NCBI GenBank assembly: GCA_964011275.1
Contig: CAXGOB010000018.1
Coordinates: 1-64,000 of the forward strand
Source of the DNA: UBA7328 sp002471345
GTDB taxonomy: Bacteria; Bacteroidota; Bacteroidia; Chitinophagales; Saprospiraceae
DNA: 64,000 nucleotides
Direction of reading: 5' to 3'
The translations under genes and the position numbers were made by a program. The notes under the pieces are model-generated. The model was not told the origin of the DNA and did no database searches. It was given only the letters and a program-made list of their open reading frames with translations. This document shows positions 35,783 to 44,388 of this stretch, piece after piece. Every line of letters begins with the position of its first letter. Position 1 is the stretch's first letter.

Positions 35783-36235
35783 TTAAGACTTTTCTATCTT
35801 TTGCTGTAAATAATCAGTAAGTCTGTCCTTTAGAAAATAATTCCATCCTGCCACTCCGCTTTCTCTTTTAAACTCAGGGATGTCGCTAGGATAGGGTTTA
35901 GTAATTACACTGGTTAAGGTCAAGGTGCATTCATCAGCAGAAGGTTTTAAATCAAACTGAACATATCCATCACCATCATATTCAGCAAAATTAAAAGTGT
36001 ATCTGATCATCTGACCTTCCAAGACTTCTAGTACTTTAAACTGATGCGTGAAATCTCTGCCTTCATTTGTGAGCAAGAATGAAGTATAAAAACCTACTTC
36101 TGGTTTGAAATCAGGAATTGCTTCAAAATACCACTGTTTCATTTCTGAGATATTCGTAAGAGCATGCCACAATTGTTCTGAAGTACAAGAAGGGTATGAG
36201 TGGGTTATGATGATTGGCTGATCTATAAGATTCAT
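35783..36235 (-). CDS. SRPBCC/AHSA1 domain protein
   Basis: START-like protein of 150 residues of the AHSA1 type. It begins with ITHSYPSCTSEQLWHALTN and has ISEMKQWYFEAIPDF, RYTFNFAEYDGDGYVQFDL and a final GWNYFLKDRLTDYLQ helix, the usual layout of these small ligand-binding folds. The ligand and role are unknown. It is convergent with gpsA. Confidence 0.85.
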   Translation of the reverse strand: MNLIDQPIIITHSYPSCTSEQLWHALTNISEMKQWYFEAIPDFKPEVGFYTSFLLTNEGRDFTHQFKVLEVLEGQMIRYTFNFAEYDGDGYVQFDLKPSADECTLTLTSVITKPYPSDIPEFKRESGVAGWNYFLKDRLTDYLQQKIEKS

Positions 36236-36347
36236 AAGAGTTATGATATTATTATCCCATAAAGTTAAAAATCAGAAAACAAAGTTCTAGTCAAAAAAAT
36301 AGGGAACATTTTATTACAAATGAGTCATTCAGCTTTTCTTTACAAAT

Positions 36348-37763
36348 ATGAAGTCAAATGAATTTCGAAAGCATGCACATCATTTTGTTGATTGGATGGC
36401 TAATTATATGGATGCTGTAGAGTCCTATCCCGTAAAGTCTCAAGTTGCTCCCAAAGAAATTTACGATCAGATAGAGCAAGAAATGCCTATTGAAGGAGTA
36501 GAAGTGGATCAAATATTCTCTGATTTTAAAGACATTATAATGCCAGGGATTACCCACTGGCAAAGTCCTAATTTCTTTGCTTATTTCAATGCTAATGGCA
36601 GTGCACCATCAATACTAGCAGAGATGATCACAGCTACTCTTGGTGTTCAAGGGATGAAGTGGGATACTTCTCCTGCTTCTACTGAACTAGAAGAAAGAAT
36701 GATGGAATGGCTCAGAGATGCGATGGGAATTCCGAGTGACTGGAGTGGGGTAATTCAGGACACAGGATCTACATCTACATTAGCATCGATTCTTACCGCA
36801 AGAGAGCAAAAGTCAAATTATCAAGTTAATGAAAAAGGCTTTAAGGGCTACTCAAATATGCGAGTATATTGCTCAGAGGAAACTCATTCATCCATAGAAA
36901 AAGGAGCAAAAATAGCTGGAATAGGAAAAGAAAATGTGGTGAAAATTAAGTCTGATGAGCTGCTTCAAATGTGCACTGACGACTTAGAAAAAGCTATTTT
37001 GTCGGACATCGAAAATGGATATGTTCCTTGCTGTATTGCATCCACATTAGGCACTACAGGCACCACTGCAATGGACTCTGTGGATGATGTAGGGACTGTT
37101 TCCCAAAAATATAAAATATGGCATCACATAGATGCTGCATATGTTGGTTCTGCGCTATTACTTCCTGAATTTCAATTCCTAATAAAAGGGATAGAGAAAG
37201 CGGACAGCTTTTTTTTCAACCCTCATAAATGGATGTTTACCAATTTTGATTGTTCTGCCTACTTCGTGAAAGATAAGAATGCACTTATTAACACCTTTGC
37301 CATACTCCCGGAATATCTGAAAACTTCAAATGACGGTGTAGTTAATAATCATTGTGATTGGGGAGTGCCTTTAGGTAGAAGATTTAGATCATTGAAGTTG
37401 TGGTTTGTGATAAGATACTATGGCCTTAAAGGAATTCAACAAAAACTCAGAAGTCACATTGAATTAGCAAAATGGTTAGAAGTTCAGATTAATGACTCTA
37501 AAGACTTTCAAATGATTATTCCAAGGACCATGAACTTAGTTTGTTTTCACTTTAATCCTATGGAATCAAAGGATGTGCCTGCATTGAATGAGGTAAATGA
37601 AAAGCTACTTAACACACTCAATGCTTCAGGATCTATCTATCTTACACATACGAAAGTGGATGAAGTCTACACATTACGAATGGTGATTGGCCAGACCAAT
37701 GTGACACAAAATCATGTTGAAAATGCATGGAGTCACATTTTAGAATCTGCTAAAAATTTATGA
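36348..37763 (+). CDS. PLP-dependent group II decarboxylase, aromatic amino acid type
   Basis: Pyridoxal-phosphate decarboxylase of 471 residues. It resembles the aromatic-L-amino-acid decarboxylase branch: WQSPNFFAYFNANGSAPS, QDTGSTSTLASILTAR, THSSIEKGAKIAG, WHHIDAAYVGSALLLPEF and the PLP lysine in FFNPHKWMFTNFD. Likely substrates are tryptophan, tyrosine, phenylalanine or DOPA. A second, more distant group II enzyme lies at 57214. Convergent with carbonic anhydrase, whose stop is 12 bp away. Confidence 0.88.
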   Translation: MKSNEFRKHAHHFVDWMANYMDAVESYPVKSQVAPKEIYDQIEQEMPIEGVEVDQIFSDFKDIIMPGITHWQSPNFFAYFNANGSAPSILAEMITATLGVQGMKWDTSPASTELEERMMEWLRDAMGIPSDWSGVIQDTGSTSTLASILTAREQKSNYQVNEKGFKGYSNMRVYCSEETHSSIEKGAKIAGIGKENVVKIKSDELLQMCTDDLEKAILSDIENGYVPCCIASTLGTTGTTAMDSVDDVGTVSQKYKIWHHIDAAYVGSALLLPEFQFLIKGIEKADSFFFNPHKWMFTNFDCSAYFVKDKNALINTFAILPEYLKTSNDGVVNNHCDWGVPLGRRFRSLKLWFVIRYYGLKGIQQKLRSHIELAKWLEVQINDSKDFQMIIPRTMNLVCFHFNPMESKDVPALNEVNEKLLNTLNASGSIYLTHTKVDEVYTLRMVIGQTNVTQNHVENAWSHILESAKNL

Positions 37764-37775
37764 GAGAGAAATTCC

Positions 37776-38342
37776 TTATAAGAAGTCTACCTTCCCTCCA
37801 TCCAGATTATAATAAGCAGGAACAATCTCAACTTCACCTCTATCCACAAAATCTTTGATAATAGCCGATCTGCTTGCTAATTCTTGGGCTGTCAGTTTGG
37901 CGTTGACTTTTACAATGTCGTTGATTTCTGCTCCCTCTTCAGATGCTGCTAACGCAGGGGCAACATGTGATAATAAGTGATTTAAGTTATAACCGTTATC
38001 TCCTCCTGCTGCTGCTGCTGTCACTGCTCCGCAGCTCTCGTGTCCTAAAACCACTATTACTTTGGATCCGCAATGAGCCACAGCATATTCTATACTGGCC
38101 ATTGATGATGTATTAGCAACATTACCTGCTACTCTAACAACAAAAAGTTCACCTAGACCTGTATCAAATGCCAATTCAGGAACTACACGACTATCTGCAC
38201 AACTGAGCACTATTGCATAAGGCTGTTGTCCTCCTACTAATGAATCGCGTCTTGTGCTATTTTGAAGTTTGCCATCCAATTGATCTGATACGAATCTGGC
38301 ATTTCCATCCTTTAGCCTTTGTACTACTTCATTATTTGTCAT
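37776..38342 (-). CDS. Beta-class carbonic anhydrase
   Basis: Interconverts carbon dioxide and bicarbonate. The zinc ligands and dyad are visible: SCADSRVVPELAFD (Cys, Asp-Arg) and GHESCGAV (His and Cys). The 188-residue length suits the short beta-class. No signal peptide, so it is cytoplasmic. Confidence 0.93.
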   Translation of the reverse strand: MTNNEVVQRLKDGNARFVSDQLDGKLQNSTRRDSLVGGQQPYAIVLSCADSRVVPELAFDTGLGELFVVRVAGNVANTSSMASIEYAVAHCGSKVIVVLGHESCGAVTAAAAGGDNGYNLNHLLSHVAPALAASEEGAEINDIVKVNAKLTAQELASRSAIIKDFVDRGEVEIVPAYYNLDGGKVDFL

Positions 38343-38455
38343 GATATCTTATATTAAATTGTTTCTGAATTTTGCAAAAATAATTTTCAAAATTGAATGT
38401 CAATACATTTTTGGAAATAAATCTAATAACTACTAATAGTTATTAACAAACGACT

Positions 38456-39163
38456 CTAAACCTCAAGTTCCTGATTTTCAATTTTGGGGTATTTCTTCAT
38501 TAAAACCCATGTGACGAAACCTGGAATAATTATAGCTTGCCAAAGAAAAAATACTAGATTGGTCCATTCACCAAATTGTTCTGTAGGGCCAGCCGGAATG
38601 AAAAGCGAGTTGCCTAGAGGGCCTGCAGAAAGAAAGACAATGCTTACTAAAATCCAGCCGAAATGTAGACCCAAAGGAGCATAAAGAGATTTAGTTTTGG
38701 CAAATGCATAGGCAAACATCCATCCTCCAGCACCTGTTAATAGAAATACATAAATCATAGGAATAATACGCCCTCCGATCATATTGTAGCTGAACCAATG
38801 ATATATTCCAAATGCTATGGCACTAAGCATACACCCTTTGACAATTCCAATATATCTTATCAAAATATATAATATGGCTCCGCGGAAAATGAGCTCTTCA
38901 AAAAGTGCAGCTTTCAAGGTCCACCAAGCCCCATTAATGCCTTCATTGAATCCATAATCTGGATTCCGGATGTAATGTTCATTTTTGAGATAGGCTTGGC
39001 CAACTAAATTTATAACACAAAATATCGCCATAGGTATAAATCCCCATAAAAACTCTTTCAATCTTTGGAAAGAAGGAACTATGCCTAAGGCTGTTATATG
39101 CTCTTTCAAAACAAACCATAGAATTAACCAAGAAAGAATGAAAACTACTATAACACCTAACAT
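38456..39163 (-). CDS. CPBP-family intramembrane metalloprotease
   Basis: Membrane protein of 235 residues with several hydrophobic segments. The CPBP/Abi motifs are present: ALFEELIFRGAILYIL (EExxxR), FGIYHWFS (FxxxH) and LHFGWILVS (HxxxN/B-like), which bind the catalytic metal. Members process prenylated proteins or confer bacteriocin immunity; the substrate is unknown. Confidence 0.88.
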   Translation of the reverse strand: MLGVIVVFILSWLILWFVLKEHITALGIVPSFQRLKEFLWGFIPMAIFCVINLVGQAYLKNEHYIRNPDYGFNEGINGAWWTLKAALFEELIFRGAILYILIRYIGIVKGCMLSAIAFGIYHWFSYNMIGGRIIPMIYVFLLTGAGGWMFAYAFAKTKSLYAPLGLHFGWILVSIVFLSAGPLGNSLFIPAGPTEQFGEWTNLVFFLWQAIIIPGFVTWVLMKKYPKIENQELEV

Positions 39164-39243
39164 CTACTGTTTAAATTTGAATGATTGAAGAAAAATGTTT
39201 GGTCAAACCATCAATAGGTTGATATTGATTCATGAATGAATTC

Positions 39244-40266
39244 TCAAATCAAAATATCAAAATTTTCTGTAGGTTTTATAGGAGAAGGTAAATCTGTTTC
39301 ATCTAACATTTGTCTTATATCTATTTCTATTCCTCGAGATATGGAGGTGATAGGGACATCGTTATGAAGTCCTTCAAATGGGTTCTCACTATAGTCTCCA
39401 ATCAGCTCCATCATCCAGAATACCCACGAGCCAATTATAGAAAATGGAATGGCTATCAGGGTAAACATTTCATTATCATGATCATGAAAGATATTCAGCA
39501 TACCGAATGGCAATAATGCAATGAAGATTACAACAAAGAAATAATTGACAGATGCATATTGTCGAGGAAAAGGAAAGTTTTTAATCCTTTCTGATTTTCC
39601 TTGAAGGGTATAAAATTCAGTAATCAGACCCTGCATCTCTAGATGCCTGAAGTGCTCTAAGTGTCCTGTTTTTCTAAGAGCCATTAAGCTCTTACTCTGC
39701 ATACTCAATAGATGTGAAGACCTATTGCCTTTTTTCATAACATATTCGAACTCATCTCAGGAGAGATAAGGTTTTATCTGATCAAAATTTTCTTCTTTAC
39801 AGCTTAGACCTAACTCTTTTCTGAAGGCTTCGTCTCTTTCGCTATCATGTTCCCATGTTTTAATCTTTCTCATTTCTAGAGCCAATGCGCGGAGCCATGC
39901 CACATGTCGATGGACTATAGACTGTCTCGTTTGAATAAGTTCCTCATTCGTTTTTTCAACTGTTGCTTCATCATTAATTATAAAATCTCGGGCCATTACT
40001 GTGAAAGATCTGGATGCATTCACAATCCCTCCCCAGATTTTTCGTGCTTCCCATAACCTATCATAGGAGGAATTATTTTTAAATCCTAAATAGAATGCTA
40101 CTGCTATACCTATAAGTGATATAGGTTGCCATGGAAGATGTAACCATTCTAAACCTAAAACGGAATGAGCTAAAACTATGGCAGAATCAAATATGACAAA
40201 AATCATCACGTATTTCTTGCTCCACATTAGTGTTCTCCAAAAAGAAAATCTAGTACCTATATACAT
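39244..40266 (-). pseudogene. Bestrophin-family channel gene with an in-frame stop
   Basis: The two halves read in the same frame. The first 169 residues (SFWRTLMWSKKYVMIFV, SSYDRLWEARKIWGGIVNAS) and the later part (SERIKNFPFPRQYASVN, LPFGMLNIF, ENPFEGLHNDVPI) together make a complete bestrophin-like anion channel of about 340 residues with four hydrophobic segments. A TGA at 39757-39759 interrupts after KPYLS; the six following codons continue sensibly (DEFEYV) to a Met at 39738. One base substitution explains the stop. Possibilities are a recent pseudogene, readthrough, or an assembly error. A restart at 39738 could make only the C-terminal half. Confidence 0.82.
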
Positions 40267-40349
40267 ATTGGTTATTTATAAATCTTATCAGCTTTGCAAA
40301 ATATATAATTCAATTGAAATGATATGTATGGGATCCCAAATCGGAACCC

Positions 40350-40563
40350 TTAAGCTGCGATAAGGCAGCAGATCAGCATAGTGAGAAATAAAATGATGAG
40401 ACCAGAAAAGAAATACTGCAGTGTCTTTTTATAATAGGCCTGTGAATATATTGGGCCCGCTTAGATTTATCATTTAATATGAGCCTAGAAGCTCTTTCTG
40501 CGGACATTAAAGTATGTATATAATGACCTCATCCCAGAAGTCAATTGTCTTCTGGTTTTTCAT
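40350..40563 (-). pseudogene. Remnant of a small membrane protein
   Basis: Minus-strand reading gives MKNQKTIDFWDEVIIYIL then a stop near 40507. In a second frame SAERASRLILNDKSKRAQY follows and, after another shift, YYKKTLQYFFSGLIILFLTM to a stop at 40350. Joined, these would make a protein of about 65 residues with one C-terminal membrane segment. The family is not recognised, and the reconstruction needs two frame changes, so it is tentative. Confidence 0.4.
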
Positions 40564-40757
40564 TATGAGCTTAATTTATGTCCTCCTAGTATTCTTCTGA
40601 ATTATCAACTTCATCACAGATGATAAAATCAAAATTTGAGCTATTTGCTTCTAATTGATTCATGGATAAAACATGGATTCCAGGCAGGACCATTTTTCAA
40701 ATCGAATACTAGAATTTCATGGCAAGCACCTGCAGATGATATTTATTAAACTGTGGA
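40564..40757. other. Gene-free debris between two remnants
   Basis: No intact gene was recognised. On the minus strand one short open stretch (40586-40663) begins MNQLEANSSNFDFIICDEVD, and an overlapping frame reads EILVFDLKNGPAWNPC; neither matches a family I can name. Given the pseudogenes on both sides they may be fragments of another lost gene. Confidence 0.35.
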
Positions 40758-41921
40758 TTACATTAATTTTCTAAATCCTATTCCAAAGTATAATTTCTTA
40801 ATCATTTCTATATATTGATTTGTAAATCGTTCATTATCAAAAAGATCAAAAAAAGATCTTTTTGACGAACAAATGCTATTCTTTCATTTTGGGTGTATTT
40901 TACCATCTGATGTAATCTGATCTTCTTTTATCAATGATATCCATGACAACCTTTTTTTCGTCTACTCCATTATCGCTATAATAACACCATGCTGTAATCA
41001 CTAATGTTTCGTACTCTTTACTCCCTCTGGATTCTAAATTTTCAATAAGTGTGGCAATTAAGAATTTAGGCAATTTAACAGAGCTCTCTGAGCATATTCG
41101 ACTTACACCATCACTAATGTTAGAGATAGAAAAACTTCTTCAAGACTATCTTTTTATTTATCTAAATCTATACCTTATGTTTCATCAAGATTGACAGAGG
41201 CCTCTTTATCCTTAAATGCCCATATGAATTGGCTAAATACCGGATCATTCATACAATACTCAATAGTGTCATGGCCGTGAATTGCTCCGGGAATCCCTAA
41301 TACAGAATTTCCAGCATTGAGCAATCGAATTTTCATTTTTTCATATGGTAGGACGTCAGGTACAAATTAAACTCCTAATTTTTCTAATTGGGCCTTCCAT
41401 TACAAAATTTATCTTCAATTATCCATTTAAAAAATGGCTCATATACTACAGCTCATTCATCAATGATTCCATAATTTGTTTTTAGATAATTAGAATCAGA
41501 ATCTTTTGATACCGGAGTGATTCTGTCTAGTATTGAATTGAGGAATCTTACCATTTTCTCAATCCACTTTGCTAGTTCTAGATCTTGTCTTTCTTTCCGA
41601 ATTTTTAGAACTGCTGTCAAATATCCAGATGCTGTTTTGGGTGGACTATTATTTTTTAGAGCATGAATGATCTCAGGGTTGTTAAAGTAGAATTCTCCTG
41701 TTGAAGGATTAAAGTTATATCCTCATGTGTAATTGTGAGTGAAACAATTTTAGTGTCGGAATGAGAGAGTTCTTCAATGGCTAATTCAGGAGTATCAACT
41801 GCAAGGGTATTATTCATAATAGATGCTATAATTTTACTTTCTATCTGTCCATCAGGATGTTGAATGATAAGAGTATATCATCGATCTTGTTTTCTAAGAA
41901 TTTTAGATTTGATATGTTCAT
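40758..41921 (-). pseudogene. Mannitol dehydrogenase/mannonate oxidoreductase family pseudogene
   Basis: Pieces of a polyol or hexuronate dehydrogenase (UxuB/mannitol 2-dehydrogenase family) occur in order across three frames: MNISNLKFLENKIDDI at the 5' end, IQHPDGQIESKIIASI, HSDTKIVSLTIT, GYNFNPSTGEFYFNN, LNSILDRITPVS, VVYEPFFKWIIEDKF, MKIRLLNAGNSVLG-like text, ISDGVSRICSES with KLPKFLIATLIENL, ITAWCYYSDN and the end NERFTNQYIEMIKKLY. About 80 residues of the N-terminal NAD domain are missing between the first two pieces. Several in-frame stops and at least three frame changes show an old, unselected gene. Confidence 0.8.
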
Positions 41922-41998
41922 TTGATCAGGACCTGACTTAATCTTTTATCAATATGAAATTTTAGTTTGTATCATTGTTAAATTAGAAATTGGAAGCT

Positions 41999-43171
41999 AT
42001 GATAAAATATATTATTCTATTGACCACAATGGTATTTTTAATATCATGCAAATCCGAACAAAAGGAAATGGATAATGACGTTGATTTGCCATTTGTTTTA
42101 GACCTAAATGCAATCAGCGATAAGATTATTGATCTATCTAAGTTAAAGCCAGGAGAAAGAGTCCTTTTGGTTATGGCTCCAGGAGAATTTGATGACATTA
42201 TCAATGAACTAAGAGAGTCGATAGAAGCTAAAAACGCTGCCTACTTGGGTACAATGAGTGTTTCAGATTTGCAACCTGAAGAATGGACCACAACATGGAT
42301 ATCTGAAAGAATGAATAAGGATGATGAACGACTCGAAGCACTATTTGAAGACGTGGATTTAGGGATAATGCTTCCAGGAGCATCACCCATTCATCAGCCA
42401 TATAAAGTGCTGCAAAGTATGCTCGAAGGAACATCTAAGAGAACTATTCATTTTCATTGGGCTGGAGCCTATGACTTGAATGGAAATCTTTTAAATACTG
42501 ATGATGAAAAGAGTGAATTTTACCAAAATGTGATCCTGAATACTGATTACAAAGCCTTAAGCGAAGCTCAAGTATCTTTCGAAAATGCAATGAGGAATGA
42601 AGAGATTCGGGTAATCACTGAAGAAGGAACCGATATAAGCTTTAAAATAGGAGATCGCCCTGTTACTAAACAAGATGGGAATGCCTCAAAATCAAGAGCA
42701 TCAGAAGGGATGAATCTAATAGATCGTGAAATAGAAATCCCTTCAGGGGCGATAAGGGTGGCACCAATAGAAGAAAGTGTAAATGGTATTATTGCCTTCC
42801 CAAATGCCAAGTGGGATGATACTGATGTAGAAGACTTAAAAGTAACTATTGAATCAGGTAAAATCGTGGAGATTAAAGCTTCCAAAGGTGAAGAAGCAGT
42901 AAGGAATGAGATGACCAAAGCAGGAGATGCTGGCAGATCATTTAGGGAGTTCGCTTTAGGATTTAATCCTATGATGACAATTCAGGAAGGAAATCTGCCT
43001 TGGATACCTTACTATGGATATGGAGCAGGAGTAGTAAGATTGTCACTAGGTGATAATACTGAATTAGGTGGAAAAGTAGGTGGAGGATATGTAAGATGGA
43101 ATTTCTTTCCTAATGCAACGGTTACAGTTGGGGATGAAATATGGGTAAAAAAGGGCAAATTACTCAGGTAG
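41999..43171 (+). CDS. M29 aminopeptidase-like lipoprotein
   Basis: About 390 residues with a signal ending MVFLISC, so a lipoprotein (ATG at 41999; a TTG frame opens at 41990). The second half resembles thermophilic aminopeptidases of family M29: AMRNEEIRVITEEGTDISF, NLIDREIEIPSGAIRVAPIE then ESVNGIIAFP, and late GFNPMMTIQEGNLPW. In active M29 enzymes a metal-binding Glu follows the PxG turn (PxGEV); here the text is PSGAI, so that ligand looks lost and the protein may not be catalytic. Envelope location is unusual for the family. A neighbour of two other peptidase or redox genes, but not clearly in an operon. Confidence 0.68.
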   Translation: MIKYIILLTTMVFLISCKSEQKEMDNDVDLPFVLDLNAISDKIIDLSKLKPGERVLLVMAPGEFDDIINELRESIEAKNAAYLGTMSVSDLQPEEWTTTWISERMNKDDERLEALFEDVDLGIMLPGASPIHQPYKVLQSMLEGTSKRTIHFHWAGAYDLNGNLLNTDDEKSEFYQNVILNTDYKALSEAQVSFENAMRNEEIRVITEEGTDISFKIGDRPVTKQDGNASKSRASEGMNLIDREIEIPSGAIRVAPIEESVNGIIAFPNAKWDDTDVEDLKVTIESGKIVEIKASKGEEAVRNEMTKAGDAGRSFREFALGFNPMMTIQEGNLPWIPYYGYGAGVVRLSLGDNTELGGKVGGGYVRWNFFPNATVTVGDEIWVKKGKLLR

Positions 43172-43173
43172 GA

Positions 43174-44382
43174 TTAACCGAATATCCAATTTTTAAGCCC
43201 TTGTTTCATTTCAGAAATTCCAATATGAGTGGCTAATCTTAATCCTGAGTATTCATGATTGAGGCCTTTTCCTTTTGCCAAATTCTTAATTTGTAGATCA
43301 TAGAATCCAGCTTCAGCATTATCAGGATTGTTCTTATCTAATACTTCGAAATATGGATCTGGAATTATTGAATCAGAACCATTTATGAAGCCACTAGGGA
43401 AATCTTCTTTGATTAAAAATGGTCTTCCAAATCCTATAATGTCCAACTCTTCATTGGTTAGTACTTCATTGCAAAAGTCTAGCGATCTGAAACCTCCTGT
43501 TACCATTAATGGAATTTTATACTCAGTTTTCATTTCTTTAGCAAAGTCTATAAAGTAAGCCTCTCGCCTCTGAGTACTTTCTTTTAAACCATATCCGAAG
43601 AGAGCAGTCTGTTCATAGGTGCCTCCAGATATTTCAACTAGATCTAGCCCTCTTTCTTCAAGGCCTTTTATAACAATTTTCGCATCATTTTGATCATAAC
43701 CACCTTTCATGAAGTCAGCGGAGTTTAGCTTAACGGAAATTGGAAAATTTGTTCCTAATTTCTTTCTTGCTTTTTCTACTATGGTAAAAAGGAGTCTTGC
43801 TCTGTTATCTATTGATCCGCCCCATTTGTCTTCTCTCTTATTCGTTTTGGGAGATAAGAACTGACTGATTAGATATCCATGCGCAGCGTGAAATTGAATC
43901 CCTGAGAAACCAGCCTTTTTACAAAACACAGCCCCATGAATAAATCTTTTGATCACGTCTTCTATACCACTCTCGGATAGCGCTTTAGGTTTTCCAAAAA
44001 GGCCCATCTTATTAAGCTTTACATCAGAGGCTGATACTGGTTTTCTAGTAGAAAATAAAGTTGCTTGTCTTCCGGCATGACTGAGTTGAGCCCAAAAGTG
44101 ATTGCCATGATTCAACACGCCTTCAGCCCATTTTTTGAAAGGAGTGATATCAGTTTTGTCCTCGACTACAACATTACCTGTAGATTCTAAATATCTCTTA
44201 TCTACAAGGATGTTGCCACTAAGCATCATTCCAGCTCCATTTTTTGCCCAATGATCATATAGATCAAAATGACGCTTATTTGGGAGGTGATTAGCTTTTG
44301 CCTGACGTTCAGTGAGGGCTGCTTTTGCTATTCGATTACCCAGTGTAACACCACAGGGAAGTGTAAAAGGAGTATTTATCAT
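43174..44382 (-). CDS. Old Yellow Enzyme family NADH:flavin oxidoreductase
   Basis: FMN-dependent oxidoreductase of 402 residues. Motifs are LPCGVTLGNRIAKAALTE at the start, WAQLSHAGRQA (substrate-binding pair), FSGIQFHAAHGYLISQFLSP and NKREDKWGGSIDNRARL, and VMVTGGFRS-type FMN phosphate site (LMVTGGFRSLD). It reduces activated alkenes or related compounds; the physiological substrate is unknown. Its stop is 2 bp from that of the convergent M29-like gene. Confidence 0.92.
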   Translation of the reverse strand: MINTPFTLPCGVTLGNRIAKAALTERQAKANHLPNKRHFDLYDHWAKNGAGMMLSGNILVDKRYLESTGNVVVEDKTDITPFKKWAEGVLNHGNHFWAQLSHAGRQATLFSTRKPVSASDVKLNKMGLFGKPKALSESGIEDVIKRFIHGAVFCKKAGFSGIQFHAAHGYLISQFLSPKTNKREDKWGGSIDNRARLLFTIVEKARKKLGTNFPISVKLNSADFMKGGYDQNDAKIVIKGLEERGLDLVEISGGTYEQTALFGYGLKESTQRREAYFIDFAKEMKTEYKIPLMVTGGFRSLDFCNEVLTNEELDIIGFGRPFLIKEDFPSGFINGSDSIIPDPYFEVLDKNNPDNAEAGFYDLQIKNLAKGKGLNHEYSGLRLATHIGISEMKQGLKNWIFG

Positions 44383-44388
44383 ATATAT

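Noticed and set aside
40837..40865. Perfect 11-bp inverted repeat TCAAAAAGATC/GATCTTTTTGA with a 7-base loop, first read as a terminator
   Set aside because: Minus-strand translation shows that it lies within the coding debris of the mannitol-dehydrogenase-family pseudogene, whose C-terminal segment NERFTNQYIEMI follows it.
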